Assembly (NCBI GenBank): GCA_003150235.1
Contig: QAMW01000007.1
Coordinates: 1 to 64,000, forward strand
From: Bacteroidales bacterium
GTDB taxonomy: Bacteria > Bacteroidota > Bacteroidia > Bacteroidales > Muribaculaceae
DNA length: 64,000 bases
Direction of reading: 5' to 3'
The notes beneath the pieces were generated by a model that saw only the letters and a program-made list of their open reading frames with translations, was not told the origin of the DNA and did not search any database. This document shows, piece after piece, positions 43,413 to 52,032 of this stretch (the stretch's first letter is position 1; each line of letters begins with the position of its first letter). The translations under genes and the position numbers were made by a program.

Positions 43413-43542
43413 ATATAACTAAGATTAAACCCTACAAATATAACAATATTATGCCTTTAGTTAGTACTATTACGTCTTAAAAAGCGAAATATGCTCCAAT
43501 CAACCCGCGAAATACGACTTTTATCGCCTTTCATTTGTAGCG

Positions 43543-43559
43543 AACTTTGCGTCAAAGTT
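43543..43559. promoter_or_regulatory. Small inverted repeat upstream of the export operon
   Basis: AACTTTG, a 3-base centre and CAAAGTT form a perfect 7-bp palindrome nine bases before the ATG of the TolC gene. It is a possible operator for the divergent AraC regulator or a leader hairpin. Confidence 0.35.
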
Positions 43560-43567
43560 AATTCGCG

Positions 43568-44947
43568 ATGAAAATGAACAGACGACATCTGACAATTCTA
43601 TTATTATTACTATCGGGCATATCGGCAATGGCAGCCGACGCACCGCTCTCCCTAGACAGCTGCCGCACACTTGCCGTTGACAACAACAAAGAGCTACGCA
43701 GTTCGGAAATGGAGATGCGAGCCGCGTACTACAATCGAAAGTCGGCATTTACCAATTATCTCCCGAAAGTTTCCGCTACAGGCATATACATGCACACAGG
43801 CAAGGAGCTTTCCCTGCTGAGCGACGAGCAAAAATCAACACTGTCAGGATTGGGGACCGCCCTACAGATGCCCGCACTTAACCCGGTGGGGCAACGGCTT
43901 GTCGATGCATTGCGCACCGATACCCGCAACATGGCGGGAGCAGCAGTGATGCTCACCCAGCCTCTCTATATGGGCGGCAAGATAAGAGCCTATAACAAAA
44001 TCGCCCGTTACGCCGAGATGATAGCCTCCGACAAGCACGACCTGAAATACCAGGAACTTATAGTGGCTGTCGACGAGACTTACTGGAACATCGTGGAACT
44101 TTCGGCACGCAAGCGTCTCGCCGAAAGCTATCTCAATCTTGTCACGACACTCGACGGCGACATCACGCAGATGATTGCCGAAGGATTTGCCACGAAATCC
44201 GACGGACTAAGCGTGAAAGTAAAGGTCAACGAGGCTAATGTAGCAATCATTCAGGTCGACAACGGTCTCGACATCCTGAAGATGCGTCTTTGCGAACTAT
44301 GCGGGCTGCCCCTTGACTCAAAAATAGAGCTCGCCGATGAAAACAGCGACACTGTCGACCTTACGGAGCCGGATGTCATGGATACCGGCGATATCCGGGA
44401 AAACCGTCCGGAACTTTCGGCTCTCGGCACTTCGGTAAAGCTGTTTGACGAAAAGGTCAAGGTAGCGAGGGCGGAGTTTTTGCCAAGCGTGGCACTCACC
44501 GGAGGTTACTTTGCGAGTTATCCTTCCATGTTCAACAGTTTTGAAAAAAAATTCAAAGGCACATGGAATATCGGCGTAGCCGTGAATATCCCCATTCTCA
44601 CATGGGGCGACAGGAGCTACAAGGTTAAAAGCGCAGCCGCACATGCCGCCGCTGCAAGATGGGACTATGAGGCTACACGCGAGAAAATCGAGCTGCAGGT
44701 GAGTCAAAGCCGGCAAAAAGTAAGAGAGGCCCGCGAGCGGTATGCCGAATCATTGAGCAGCCAGGCGGCAGCCGACGAGAATCTCCGTTGCGCCACATTA
44801 GGCATGAAGGAAGGTGTGATTCCCGTGAGCAACGTGATCGAGGCTCAGACCGCATGGCTCTCTGCAAAAACCAACCTCATATCGTCAGGCATCGATGTAC
44901 GGCTTGCCTACGTGTATCTGAGAAAATCATTAGGAACAATAAAATAA
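43568..44947 (+). CDS. TolC-family outer-membrane efflux protein
   Basis: 459 residues with a signal peptide ending SAMA. Two long coiled-coil repeats typical of OEP proteins are seen (LTLDSCRTLA-like start, KSAAAHAAAARWDYEATREK, and the final helix RLAYVYLRKSLGT). It forms the trimeric outer-membrane channel of the export system made with the HlyD protein and permeases downstream. The start is set by the ATG at 43568. Confidence 0.92.
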   Translation: MKMNRRHLTILLLLLSGISAMAADAPLSLDSCRTLAVDNNKELRSSEMEMRAAYYNRKSAFTNYLPKVSATGIYMHTGKELSLLSDEQKSTLSGLGTALQMPALNPVGQRLVDALRTDTRNMAGAAVMLTQPLYMGGKIRAYNKIARYAEMIASDKHDLKYQELIVAVDETYWNIVELSARKRLAESYLNLVTTLDGDITQMIAEGFATKSDGLSVKVKVNEANVAIIQVDNGLDILKMRLCELCGLPLDSKIELADENSDTVDLTEPDVMDTGDIRENRPELSALGTSVKLFDEKVKVARAEFLPSVALTGGYFASYPSMFNSFEKKFKGTWNIGVAVNIPILTWGDRSYKVKSAAAHAAAARWDYEATREKIELQVSQSRQKVREARERYAESLSSQAAADENLRCATLGMKEGVIPVSNVIEAQTAWLSAKTNLISSGIDVRLAYVYLRKSLGTIK

Positions 44948-44954
44948 CCCGGAA

Positions 44955-45941
44955 ATGAAAAAGAAAAATCTTAACGTGATAATCGTCTGCACGTCAATCA
45001 TCCTGGCTGTCATTGCCATTGTGGTAATAATAGGGCTCTGTATACCTGAGCAGCCTGAGGTGATACAGGGACAGGCCGAGACATCGGACTACAGGGTGTC
45101 AAGCAAGATACCGGCAAGGATTCTTGAAATAAAGGTAGAGGAAGGCGACATGGTCAACAAAGGCGACACATTGGTGATACTCGAGGCACCTGACATTCAG
45201 GCAAAGCTCGCCCAGGCAGAAGCCGCATTTAAGGCTGCACAAGCGATGGAACAGAAAGCCCGCACCGGAGCGCGTCGCGAGCAGATACAGTCGGCTTACG
45301 AAGTATGGCAGAAAGCAGTTGCCGGACGCGAGGTGGCGGAAAAGACATATAATCGTGTCAACCGCCTGTTTGAAAACGGGGTGCTCGCCGAGCAGAAGCG
45401 CGACGAGGCATTCGCCAATTACCGTGCGATGGCAGCTTCTGAAAATGCAGCCAGGTCTCAGTATGAGATGGCGGTCAACGGTTCGCGGCATGAAGATATA
45501 AACGCGGCACAGGCCCAGGTGTCACGTGCCGAAGGAGCCATAAGCGAGGTGTCATCGTATGTCAACGAGACCGTGCTTCTGGCCTCCGCCGACGGTGTCG
45601 TGACTGAAATATTTCCGGAGACGGGCGAATTCGTTGGTTCCGGCGCTCCTATCATGAATGTCTCGAAGATTGACGACATCTGGTTCACGTTTAATGTGCG
45701 CGAAGACCTTTTGCCCGGTCTCACAGTGGGTCAGGAGGTGTCGGTCTACGTACCTGCCTACGACAAAAATGTCACGGTGAAAATCACAAGGATAAAGGAA
45801 GTAGGCAGCTTTGCCACATGGAAGGCGACAAAAGCGCTTGACAAATTTGACCTGAAGACTTTTGAACTGCAGGCATACCCCGTCGAACCGTCGGAACTTC
45901 TCGGATTATGCGGCGGCATGTCGGCTATAATGAAACGATAA
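44955..45941 (+). CDS. HlyD-family periplasmic adaptor
   Basis: 328 residues: an N-terminal membrane anchor (VIIVCTSIILAVIAIVVIIG), a biotinyl-lipoyl half-motif (VSSKIPARILEIKVEEGDMV), a central coiled coil (residues about 80-190) and the second lipoyl half with ETVLLASADGVVTEIFPETG. It bridges the inner-membrane permeases to TolC. It lies 7 bases after TolC and 1 base before the first permease gene. Confidence 0.93.
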   Translation: MKKKNLNVIIVCTSIILAVIAIVVIIGLCIPEQPEVIQGQAETSDYRVSSKIPARILEIKVEEGDMVNKGDTLVILEAPDIQAKLAQAEAAFKAAQAMEQKARTGARREQIQSAYEVWQKAVAGREVAEKTYNRVNRLFENGVLAEQKRDEAFANYRAMAASENAARSQYEMAVNGSRHEDINAAQAQVSRAEGAISEVSSYVNETVLLASADGVVTEIFPETGEFVGSGAPIMNVSKIDDIWFTFNVREDLLPGLTVGQEVSVYVPAYDKNVTVKITRIKEVGSFATWKATKALDKFDLKTFELQAYPVEPSELLGLCGGMSAIMKR

Positions 45942-45942
45942 G

Positions 45943-47127
45943 ATGATAAGTGATATGACTGTGTTACAACGCGTAATGGCTATTTCCCGCCGGGAGCTGA
46001 AAGGCTATTCCCGTCGTCCGCTCTTCCTGTTCTGTATGGTGGTGGCCCCGGTGGCTTGTGCAATATTTTTTGCCACACTTATGGACAAAGGATTGCCCAC
46101 GCAGCTCCCTGCGGGCATAGTCGACGAAGATAACACCAACATATCACGCACGATTATACGCACTATCGACGCGATGGAGGAAGCAGATTTCGTTGCCTCA
46201 TACCCCACCTTTTCCGCGGCAAGAGACGCCATGCAGCGCGGAGAGATATTCTCCTTTTTCTATATTCCCAAGGGAACGACTGAAAAAGCGCTTTCCCACC
46301 GGCAGCCGAAAATATCGTTTTACACCAACGAGGCATATTTCGTGCCCGGTTCATTGCTGATGAAAGACATGCGCACCGCATCGGAACTGTCGGGACTTGC
46401 ACTGACGCGCGAGACACTGTATGCAAAGGGGGCGACCGAAGATAAGGCGATGAGTATCATACAGCCCATAACCATAGAGACCCACCCGCTTAACAACCCG
46501 ACGCTGGACTATGCGGTGTATCTCAACAACATCCTGGTGCCGGGCATACTTATCCTGCTGATAATGCTGTCAACCTCCTATACCATAGGCATGGAGTGGA
46601 AATTTGACTCACAGAAGAAACTGTATGAGATGGCGGGAAAATCCTCATCGATAGCACTTGCAGGCAAGCTGTTGCCACAGACGATGCTTTTCACGCTCAT
46701 GTTCGTGTTTTATGACGTGTATTTTTACCGCATACTCGGATATCCGTGCAATGTCCCGCTATGGCATATGATGTTGCTGGGATTTGTGACGGTCCTCGCC
46801 TCGCAGGCGTTCGGAGTGTTTTTCTTCGGCGTATTCCTCGGTCAGATGCGCACCGCCATGTGTCTCTGCTCCCTGTGGGGCATCCTGTCGTTTTCTGTCG
46901 CCGGCTTCACTTATCCCGTCATGGCTATGAGTCCGTTTTTTCAGCATTTCGCATGGTTGTTTCCGCTACGGCATTATTATCTGATATATGTGAATCAGGC
47001 ATTGAACGGTTATCCGGTAGCCTATGTGTGGACATCTGTAACCGCTCTTTTCTGCTTCCTCCTGCTGCCGCTTGCCGTATTGCCGCGTTACCGCACGGCA
47101 TTCCTGAAATATAAATATCAAGAATAA
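45943..47127 (+). CDS. ABC-2 type permease, first of two
   Basis: 394 residues: a membrane helix at about 25-45 (RRPLFLFCMVVAPVACAIFF), a large extracytoplasmic loop and five C-terminal helices, the ABC-2 (YhhJ/YbhR-like) topology. It would form one half of an inner-membrane translocator with the next gene. No Walker A motif is present in it or in its neighbours, so the ATPase must be encoded elsewhere or replaced by another energy source. Confidence 0.88.
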   Translation: MISDMTVLQRVMAISRRELKGYSRRPLFLFCMVVAPVACAIFFATLMDKGLPTQLPAGIVDEDNTNISRTIIRTIDAMEEADFVASYPTFSAARDAMQRGEIFSFFYIPKGTTEKALSHRQPKISFYTNEAYFVPGSLLMKDMRTASELSGLALTRETLYAKGATEDKAMSIIQPITIETHPLNNPTLDYAVYLNNILVPGILILLIMLSTSYTIGMEWKFDSQKKLYEMAGKSSSIALAGKLLPQTMLFTLMFVFYDVYFYRILGYPCNVPLWHMMLLGFVTVLASQAFGVFFFGVFLGQMRTAMCLCSLWGILSFSVAGFTYPVMAMSPFFQHFAWLFPLRHYYLIYVNQALNGYPVAYVWTSVTALFCFLLLPLAVLPRYRTAFLKYKYQE

Positions 47128-47132
47128 CCGAC

Positions 47133-48326
47133 ATGAAATCAATATTGAACATATTCCAGATATGGTATCGCGAAATCGGCAATATATTCCGCGACAAGGG
47201 TATCATGATATTTATACTTTTCGTGCCCCTTGCCTATCCGTTGCTCTACTCTTATGTGTACACCGATGAAGTGGTGCGCGACGTGCCGGTAGCCGTGGTC
47301 GACGAGAGCAATTCGCCGCTGAGCCGCGATATCCTGCGCAAGATGGATGCCTCGCCCGACCTGAAAATCGAGACATATTGTCCCGACATGAAAGAGGCGG
47401 AAGAGCTGATTCGCCGCCAGAAAGTCTACGGGATAGTACGGATTCCGGCATCATTCACCAACGACCTCGCCCATGGCAGGCAAGTCCCGATAGGATTGTA
47501 CTGCGACATGGCAAGTATGCTCTACTACAAGGCACTGCTTGTCACCGTAACCAATGTGTCGCTGGAGGTGAACAAGGATATCAAGGTGGATTATTATGTC
47601 ACAGGCACGACCGACCGTCAGGATGAAATCAACAAACTGCCCATCGACTACGACTATGTGGCGCTTTATAATCCACAGAGCGGTTTTGCAGCATTTCTGA
47701 TTCCGCCCGTGTTGATGCTTATTATACAGCAGACACTTCTGCTCGGCATAGGCATGTCGATGGGTAATTCGCGCGAGCGTCATAACGGAAGCGTGATTCC
47801 CTTTCATCCATGGTATAAAAATCCTGTACATATCGTGATCGGCAAGGCTCTTCCCTATTTCATGCTATACATGGTGCTTGCCATATACATGTTCACCGTG
47901 GTCACCGACATGTTCACACTGCCTAAGTTAGGTCATTACGAGACTTTCGTGGCGTTCGTCATCCCTTACATTCTCGCCTGCATATTTCTCGCTATGGTAA
48001 TCTCGACATTCATCTACCGGCGCGAGGACTCGATTCTGCTGCTCGTGTTTCTCTCCGTTCCTATGCTGTTTCTTTCCGGATTGTCATGGCCGGCGCCGTC
48101 GATGCCACTGTTCTGGAAATACGTGTCGTATCTTTTCCCGTCGACTTTCGGCATGAACGGATATGTGCGCATAACCTCTATGGGCGCGTCGCTGAGCGAT
48201 ATACGCACCGAATACATGGCATTGTGGATTCAGGCGGGAGTGTATTTCTTGCTCGCATGCTGGTTTTATCGGCGGCAGATAGTGAGGTTGGCAAAACGAC
48301 TGAAACCGCGTACACAAACTAAATAA
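47133..48326 (+). CDS. ABC-2 type permease, second of two
   Basis: 397 residues with the same topology as the preceding permease: helix one in GIMIFILFVPLAYPLLYSYV, a periplasmic loop with VPVAVVDESNSPLSRDILRK, then five helices and a basic C-terminus. The gap to the previous gene is five bases. The two probably form a heterodimeric transporter that passes its substrate to HlyD and TolC. The substrate is unknown. Confidence 0.88.
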   Translation: MKSILNIFQIWYREIGNIFRDKGIMIFILFVPLAYPLLYSYVYTDEVVRDVPVAVVDESNSPLSRDILRKMDASPDLKIETYCPDMKEAEELIRRQKVYGIVRIPASFTNDLAHGRQVPIGLYCDMASMLYYKALLVTVTNVSLEVNKDIKVDYYVTGTTDRQDEINKLPIDYDYVALYNPQSGFAAFLIPPVLMLIIQQTLLLGIGMSMGNSRERHNGSVIPFHPWYKNPVHIVIGKALPYFMLYMVLAIYMFTVVTDMFTLPKLGHYETFVAFVIPYILACIFLAMVISTFIYRREDSILLLVFLSVPMLFLSGLSWPAPSMPLFWKYVSYLFPSTFGMNGYVRITSMGASLSDIRTEYMALWIQAGVYFLLACWFYRRQIVRLAKRLKPRTQTK

Positions 48327-48337
48327 CCAATATTATC

Positions 48338-48565
48338 ATGACAATTGACAACATCAGCCGTAATGCCCTACGCCTGTGGCAAATAATGAACGACGGCTCT
48401 ATCTGGCATTATGACAGAATCATGGAGGAATCGCATCTCTCCGACCATGAGACAGCCTTGGCTCTCGGATGGCTTGCCAGGGAAGATTCCATAGAAATCA
48501 TCCGTGACGAGAGTTCGGACACAGACACCTGGCGCATATGCCAATTTTTGGAAAGAGGATATTAA
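48338..48565 (+). CDS. DUF2582-type winged-helix protein
   Basis: 75 residues. The sequence NALRLWQIMNDGSIWHYDRI and ETALALGWLAREDSIEI fits the small winged-helix DUF2582 family, whose members are suspected DNA-binding proteins. It follows the second permease by 11 bases and may be co-transcribed with the exporter. No direct target is known. Confidence 0.75.
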   Translation: MTIDNISRNALRLWQIMNDGSIWHYDRIMEESHLSDHETALALGWLAREDSIEIIRDESSDTDTWRICQFLERGY

Positions 48566-48584
48566 CTGCCATATGCGGCACATC

Positions 48585-48664
48585 GGTGGCATCGTCTAAA
48601 TCGACTAAGACATCAGCAGAAGGGTCGACCACTGAAGATACAGGTTTGAATCCTGTTGCCATCA
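48585..48664 (+). other. tRNA-like sequence (possible tRNA pseudogene)
   Basis: GGTGGCA (48585-48591) pairs with TGCCATC (48657-48663) with one G-T pair. GTCT/AGAC can form a D stem and ACAGG/CCTGT a T stem around TTTGAAT. Between them, TCAG and CTGA give only a 4-bp anticodon stem around 15 bases, about 6 nt more than a normal anticodon arm, and the D loop lacks the usual GG. It is therefore probably a decayed or divergent tRNA, not a functional standard one. It lies in the leader of the phosphoesterase gene. Confidence 0.5.
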
Positions 48665-48697
48665 CCTGCCGGAGGGCTTCAACTTACACTAGAGACA

Positions 48698-49516
48698 TTG
48701 ACGAGATTTATAAAAACACGGGGATTGTTATCGGCGTTCACACTGTTTTTGACGGCGGCAGGATGCGGGATGCTTGACAGTCATCCCTATGATGTAAACA
48801 TATCGGGAGCAAAGCATCTGACAGAGAAAAATGTCGCCTTGATAGAAGCAGTGACTCTCAACCGGGAGACCATAAAATTTGCGATGATATCCGACACACA
48901 GAAAGGTTGTGACGAGACTGCCGATGTTGTCCGGGCGATTAATGCGCGTGGCGATATCGACTTTGTAGTACATGGCGGCGACTTGACTGAATTCGGCTCT
49001 ACAAGGGAATTTAAGTGGCAACGTGACATCCTTGAACAATTCACTATGCCCTACGTGTGTGTAATCGGCAATCACGACTGTCTTGCCACAGGTGTGGATG
49101 CCTACCGTTCGATGTTCGGCGACTTGAATTTTTCTTTCACGGCGGGAAATGTAATGTTTCTGTGTCTTAATACAAATGCGCTCGAATTTGACCATTCCGT
49201 TGCAGTCCCCGACGTTCAGTTTATAAAGGAAAAGCTGAAGTCACTGAGTCCGGCTGTCAGGAAAACGGTGGTGTTGATGCATGCCGGTCCCTTCAGCGAG
49301 CAGTTCAACAATAATATCGCGGAGGAATTGCATCGGCTGCTGTGCCGCTTTCCCGGCGTACAATTTTTCCTTTATGGTCATGGGCACCATGTGACCGTCG
49401 ACGACTTTTTTGATGACGGCATAATTTATTATCAGTGTGCCGCCATAAAAAAACGCTCCTATCTTGTATTTACCATAACAGACAACGGATATGAATATGA
49501 AGTGGTCAGGTTTTAA
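48698..49516 (+). CDS. Calcineurin-like metallophosphoesterase, lipoprotein
   Basis: About 272 residues from a TTG at 48698, which gives MTRFIKTRGLLSAFTLFLTA followed by AGC, a clear lipoprotein signal. The phosphoesterase motifs are ISDTQ, HGGDLTE, VIGNHD and YGHGHH, missing only slight details of the canonical pattern. It would hydrolyse a phosphoester at the envelope; substrate unknown. A start at 48656 would place the signal inside the protein. The end overlaps the next gene by 26 bases. Confidence 0.82.
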   Translation: MTRFIKTRGLLSAFTLFLTAAGCGMLDSHPYDVNISGAKHLTEKNVALIEAVTLNRETIKFAMISDTQKGCDETADVVRAINARGDIDFVVHGGDLTEFGSTREFKWQRDILEQFTMPYVCVIGNHDCLATGVDAYRSMFGDLNFSFTAGNVMFLCLNTNALEFDHSVAVPDVQFIKEKLKSLSPAVRKTVVLMHAGPFSEQFNNNIAEELHRLLCRFPGVQFFLYGHGHHVTVDDFFDDGIIYYQCAAIKKRSYLVFTITDNGYEYEVVRF

Positions 49517-50075
49517 GGTGATTCTGTTAATACTTTTCTTCAATTTCCAGTCTTTATCGGCGGTAAATCTTGCACCGCATCATGTCTCACTGCAATCGGG
49601 AGGCGGAATGGGCGTCGTATCGGTCGGAACAGGGTGGTGTTATGGGGCAAAAGACCGTTGGGAAACTGATATAATCGCCGGACTTGTACCTAAATATGAC
49701 TCCAATTCCGCGAAACTTGTTGTGGCACTTAAAGAGAATTTTGCCCCTTGGGCAATTGCCATAAACAAGCACATCAGCTTCACCCCGTTGACGGCAAGCC
49801 TCTATTTTACCACTATCGTGAGCAAGCATTTCTGGGCATCGCAGCCCGACAGATATCCGTCGGGATATTACGGACTGACGACAAAGATACGTGCCAACAT
49901 TTCCTTCGGAGAGCGGATTGAGTGGTGCTTCCCTTCATCTGCACATATCAGGTCGGCAGGTGTGTTTTATGAAATCGGCACCTGTGACATTTATGCGCTG
50001 AGCGCATTTGACAACAGCGCCCTGGCGGTAGCCGACTGGCTTCAACTTTGTATCGGGATGCTCATCACCTTTTGA
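49491..50075 (+). CDS. Hypothetical exported protein
   Basis: 194 residues with a signal peptide (MNMKWSGFKVILLILFFNFQ then SLSA). The rest is strand-rich with aromatic endings (CYGAKDRWETDIIAGLVP, FTPLTASLYFTTIV), which suggests a small outer-membrane barrel. No family is recognised. It overlaps the phosphoesterase gene, so they may be coupled. An ATG at 49497 is also possible. The gene ends 7 bases from the convergent transposase gene. Confidence 0.65.
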   Translation: MNMKWSGFKVILLILFFNFQSLSAVNLAPHHVSLQSGGGMGVVSVGTGWCYGAKDRWETDIIAGLVPKYDSNSAKLVVALKENFAPWAIAINKHISFTPLTASLYFTTIVSKHFWASQPDRYPSGYYGLTTKIRANISFGERIEWCFPSSAHIRSAGVFYEIGTCDIYALSAFDNSALAVADWLQLCIGMLITF

Positions 50076-50081
50076 CTCCCC

Positions 50082-50666
50082 TCACCGCCCCCGGTTGTAA
50101 CAAACAGCCGCCCATCTTATGACATTATTATCTATATACTCGGCAATCCTGTTGCCATCATTGATTCCGCGTATTATGTGATCATGGAAACGCTTTTGCC
50201 ATGCAAACTCAATATTATTCCTACGCGCATACCTTGTCACAGCCTGTTTATATCCCCCAACCACCACTCCCAACGCGGTCCTGATTGTAGGGATGCTCCC
50301 CGGAGCATCCGCCGATTCAAATATGTGAATAATTGCATGAATATGATTGGGCATAACGACGAATATCGGAACCCGGACATACTTATAATGAACCGGCAGT
50401 TCTTCCAGACATTTTTTCGCATAAATGCCTATTTCGCTAAATACCATGTCATTATTTCGTATTTCTCCAAAGAAATGTTCTTTTCCATAAGTGCAAATTG
50501 TTACGAAATAATCACCACCGGAATAATCATGAAACACCGCCCGTATATTTTTATGTTCCGGTAAACGACCTGAACAAACTGCATCTGGATTATCGGCAGG
50601 ATAGGCGGATGCTTTCTCGGCAGGATGGGCGGATGCTCCGGGGAGCATCCCTACAACTGTGGACAT
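50082..50666 (-). CDS. RAYT-type Y1 transposase (REP-associated)
   Basis: 194 residues from the longest start. The HUH motif is MPNHIHAIIHIF (His-Ile-His), and the catalytic tyrosine probably lies in RIAEYIDNN; HDYSGGDYFVTICTYGKEHF is the usual N-terminal part. The first 30 or so residues and a loop after the HUH motif are encoded by palindromic repeats, so the true start may lie later. RAYTs act on palindromic REP-like DNA; here such DNA is adjacent. Activity is not proven. Confidence 0.85.
   Translation of the reverse strand: MSTVVGMLPGASAHPAEKASAYPADNPDAVCSGRLPEHKNIRAVFHDYSGGDYFVTICTYGKEHFFGEIRNNDMVFSEIGIYAKKCLEELPVHYKYVRVPIFVVMPNHIHAIIHIFESADAPGSIPTIRTALGVVVGGYKQAVTRYARRNNIEFAWQKRFHDHIIRGINDGNRIAEYIDNNVIRWAAVCYNRGR
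50287..50313. repeat. REP-like palindrome inside the RAYT gene
   Basis: GGATGCTCCCCGGAGCATCC at 50291-50310 has two 9-10 bp arms. The 27 bases 50287-50313 are the exact reverse complement of 50628-50654. It encodes the loop ADAPGSIPT that follows the HUH motif. Confidence 0.8.
50593..50654. repeat. REP-like palindrome and tandem unit at the RAYT 5' end
   Basis: TCGGCAGGAT followed by A or G and GGCGGATGCT occurs twice (50593-50613 and 50617-50637), a 24-bp spacing. The second runs into GGATGCTCCGGGGAGCATCC at 50631-50650. The region encodes a repeated ASAYPAD/ASAHPAE in the RAYT N-terminus. Confidence 0.75.
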
Positions 50667-50680
50667 GTTATAAGATTATA

Positions 50681-52030
50681 TTATTTGACCTGGCGGATGA
50701 AGTTTACGATGAGGTCGAGGACTTCGGGGGCGATGGTCTCGCGTATCTCGCCATATTCGGCGGTCTCGCCGGTGACGGCGTGTTGCATGAGGTGGTTGAG
50801 TCCCGGCATCAGGCGCGTGTCGGCATTCGGGACGAGTGAGTGTATCACCTCCAGATTATCCGCCTCGACCTGAGTATCCTTGTCACCGTTTATGGCAAGC
50901 ACCGGACAGGTGATTTTAACAAGATATTCACGTGGATTCAGGCTTACCAACCCGTCAATCCAAGGTGTACGGATCTTTTGCGTCATCTTTAGCGAAGGCA
51001 TAATCTGCGGAGGTGCCTCAACTCCGGAAGCTGCGACAAGCGAGTCGACATCAATCGGCGTGTAGACACCGTCACGATGCTGCCGTGCCATGGTATCAAA
51101 CACCCGGTCAACTATCTTCAGGGCATTTTCTTTATCCGCACCGGTGATTCCGGAAAGGTCAAGTGCGTGAGCGTTCTGCCTCATCAATGCCTCTTTGCCC
51201 GGTATAGCCACCCCGGCAAGGGAGATTATGAAATCGGGAGCGCCGTCGGCAGCCATCATAAACGCGATTGTACCGCCCTCCGAATGACCGAGCACACCGG
51301 CTTTGCCGTTTGGCACGACCGTGCGGAGAAATGCAAGTGCGCTCGCGGCATCGTTTTTAAGCGTGTCGGTGGTTGCCGTCAGGAAATTGCCGCCGGAATC
51401 TCCGGTGCCACGGTCATCATAGCGAAGCGATGCGATGCCGTTGCGGGCAAGACAGTCGGCGATGACCGCAAACGGACGGTGGTCAAACAATTCCTCGTCT
51501 CGGTTCTGAGGACCGCTTCCCGTCACCATCACAACAGCGGGGACGCGGGTGATGTCGGCGACCGGCGGAAGCGTCAGTGTCGCGCCCATGACCGCGCCGT
51601 CCGGTGCGGTGAACATCGTATCGACAACCGTATATGGGTACGGCGGCTTCGGAGTCTGCGGTCGCCGCTCCTCAACGAGAGCTTCCGGCTGCAGGTTGAG
51701 CGGAAACGAATAACCGCGTTGCATGAATGTGCCACGGATTTCGCCGGGCATAATCTTTCCGGTGTAGGAAGCCCCTATCGCGACACATGAAAGCGACAGA
51801 GAATCGGCACTGCACAGGGCGACTGTAACCGGTATCCCCTTCGCGCCCTGATTGGGAGAATCCATTGTACATTCCGTCACCCCGTCGGTACGTTCAGTGA
51901 AGTTAAACACAAGCGGCAACCTCGTTTGACCCAAGGCAAGCTCGCCGCGCCATGCTCCCGTCATGCCGGAAACCGTTACGGGCAGCATAGCCGCCATCGC
52001 CATACACAGACATTTGATATATCGCTTCAT
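50681..52030 (-). CDS. Alpha/beta hydrolase, exported
   Basis: 449 residues. A signal peptide (to about residue 22) is followed by a lipocalin-like or beta-rich N-terminal part (GAWRGELALGQTRLPLVFNF) and an alpha/beta hydrolase with nucleophile GHSEGG, acid in NGDKDTQ and histidine in PGLNHLMQ. It resembles S9-like or dienelactone-type esterases of Bacteroidetes. The substrate is unknown. It is the fifth gene of a minus-strand operon and lies 14 bases upstream of the RAYT frame. Confidence 0.9.
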   Translation of the reverse strand: MKRYIKCLCMAMAAMLPVTVSGMTGAWRGELALGQTRLPLVFNFTERTDGVTECTMDSPNQGAKGIPVTVALCSADSLSLSCVAIGASYTGKIMPGEIRGTFMQRGYSFPLNLQPEALVEERRPQTPKPPYPYTVVDTMFTAPDGAVMGATLTLPPVADITRVPAVVMVTGSGPQNRDEELFDHRPFAVIADCLARNGIASLRYDDRGTGDSGGNFLTATTDTLKNDAASALAFLRTVVPNGKAGVLGHSEGGTIAFMMAADGAPDFIISLAGVAIPGKEALMRQNAHALDLSGITGADKENALKIVDRVFDTMARQHRDGVYTPIDVDSLVAASGVEAPPQIMPSLKMTQKIRTPWIDGLVSLNPREYLVKITCPVLAINGDKDTQVEADNLEVIHSLVPNADTRLMPGLNHLMQHAVTGETAEYGEIRETIAPEVLDLIVNFIRQVK

Positions 52031-52032
52031 AA

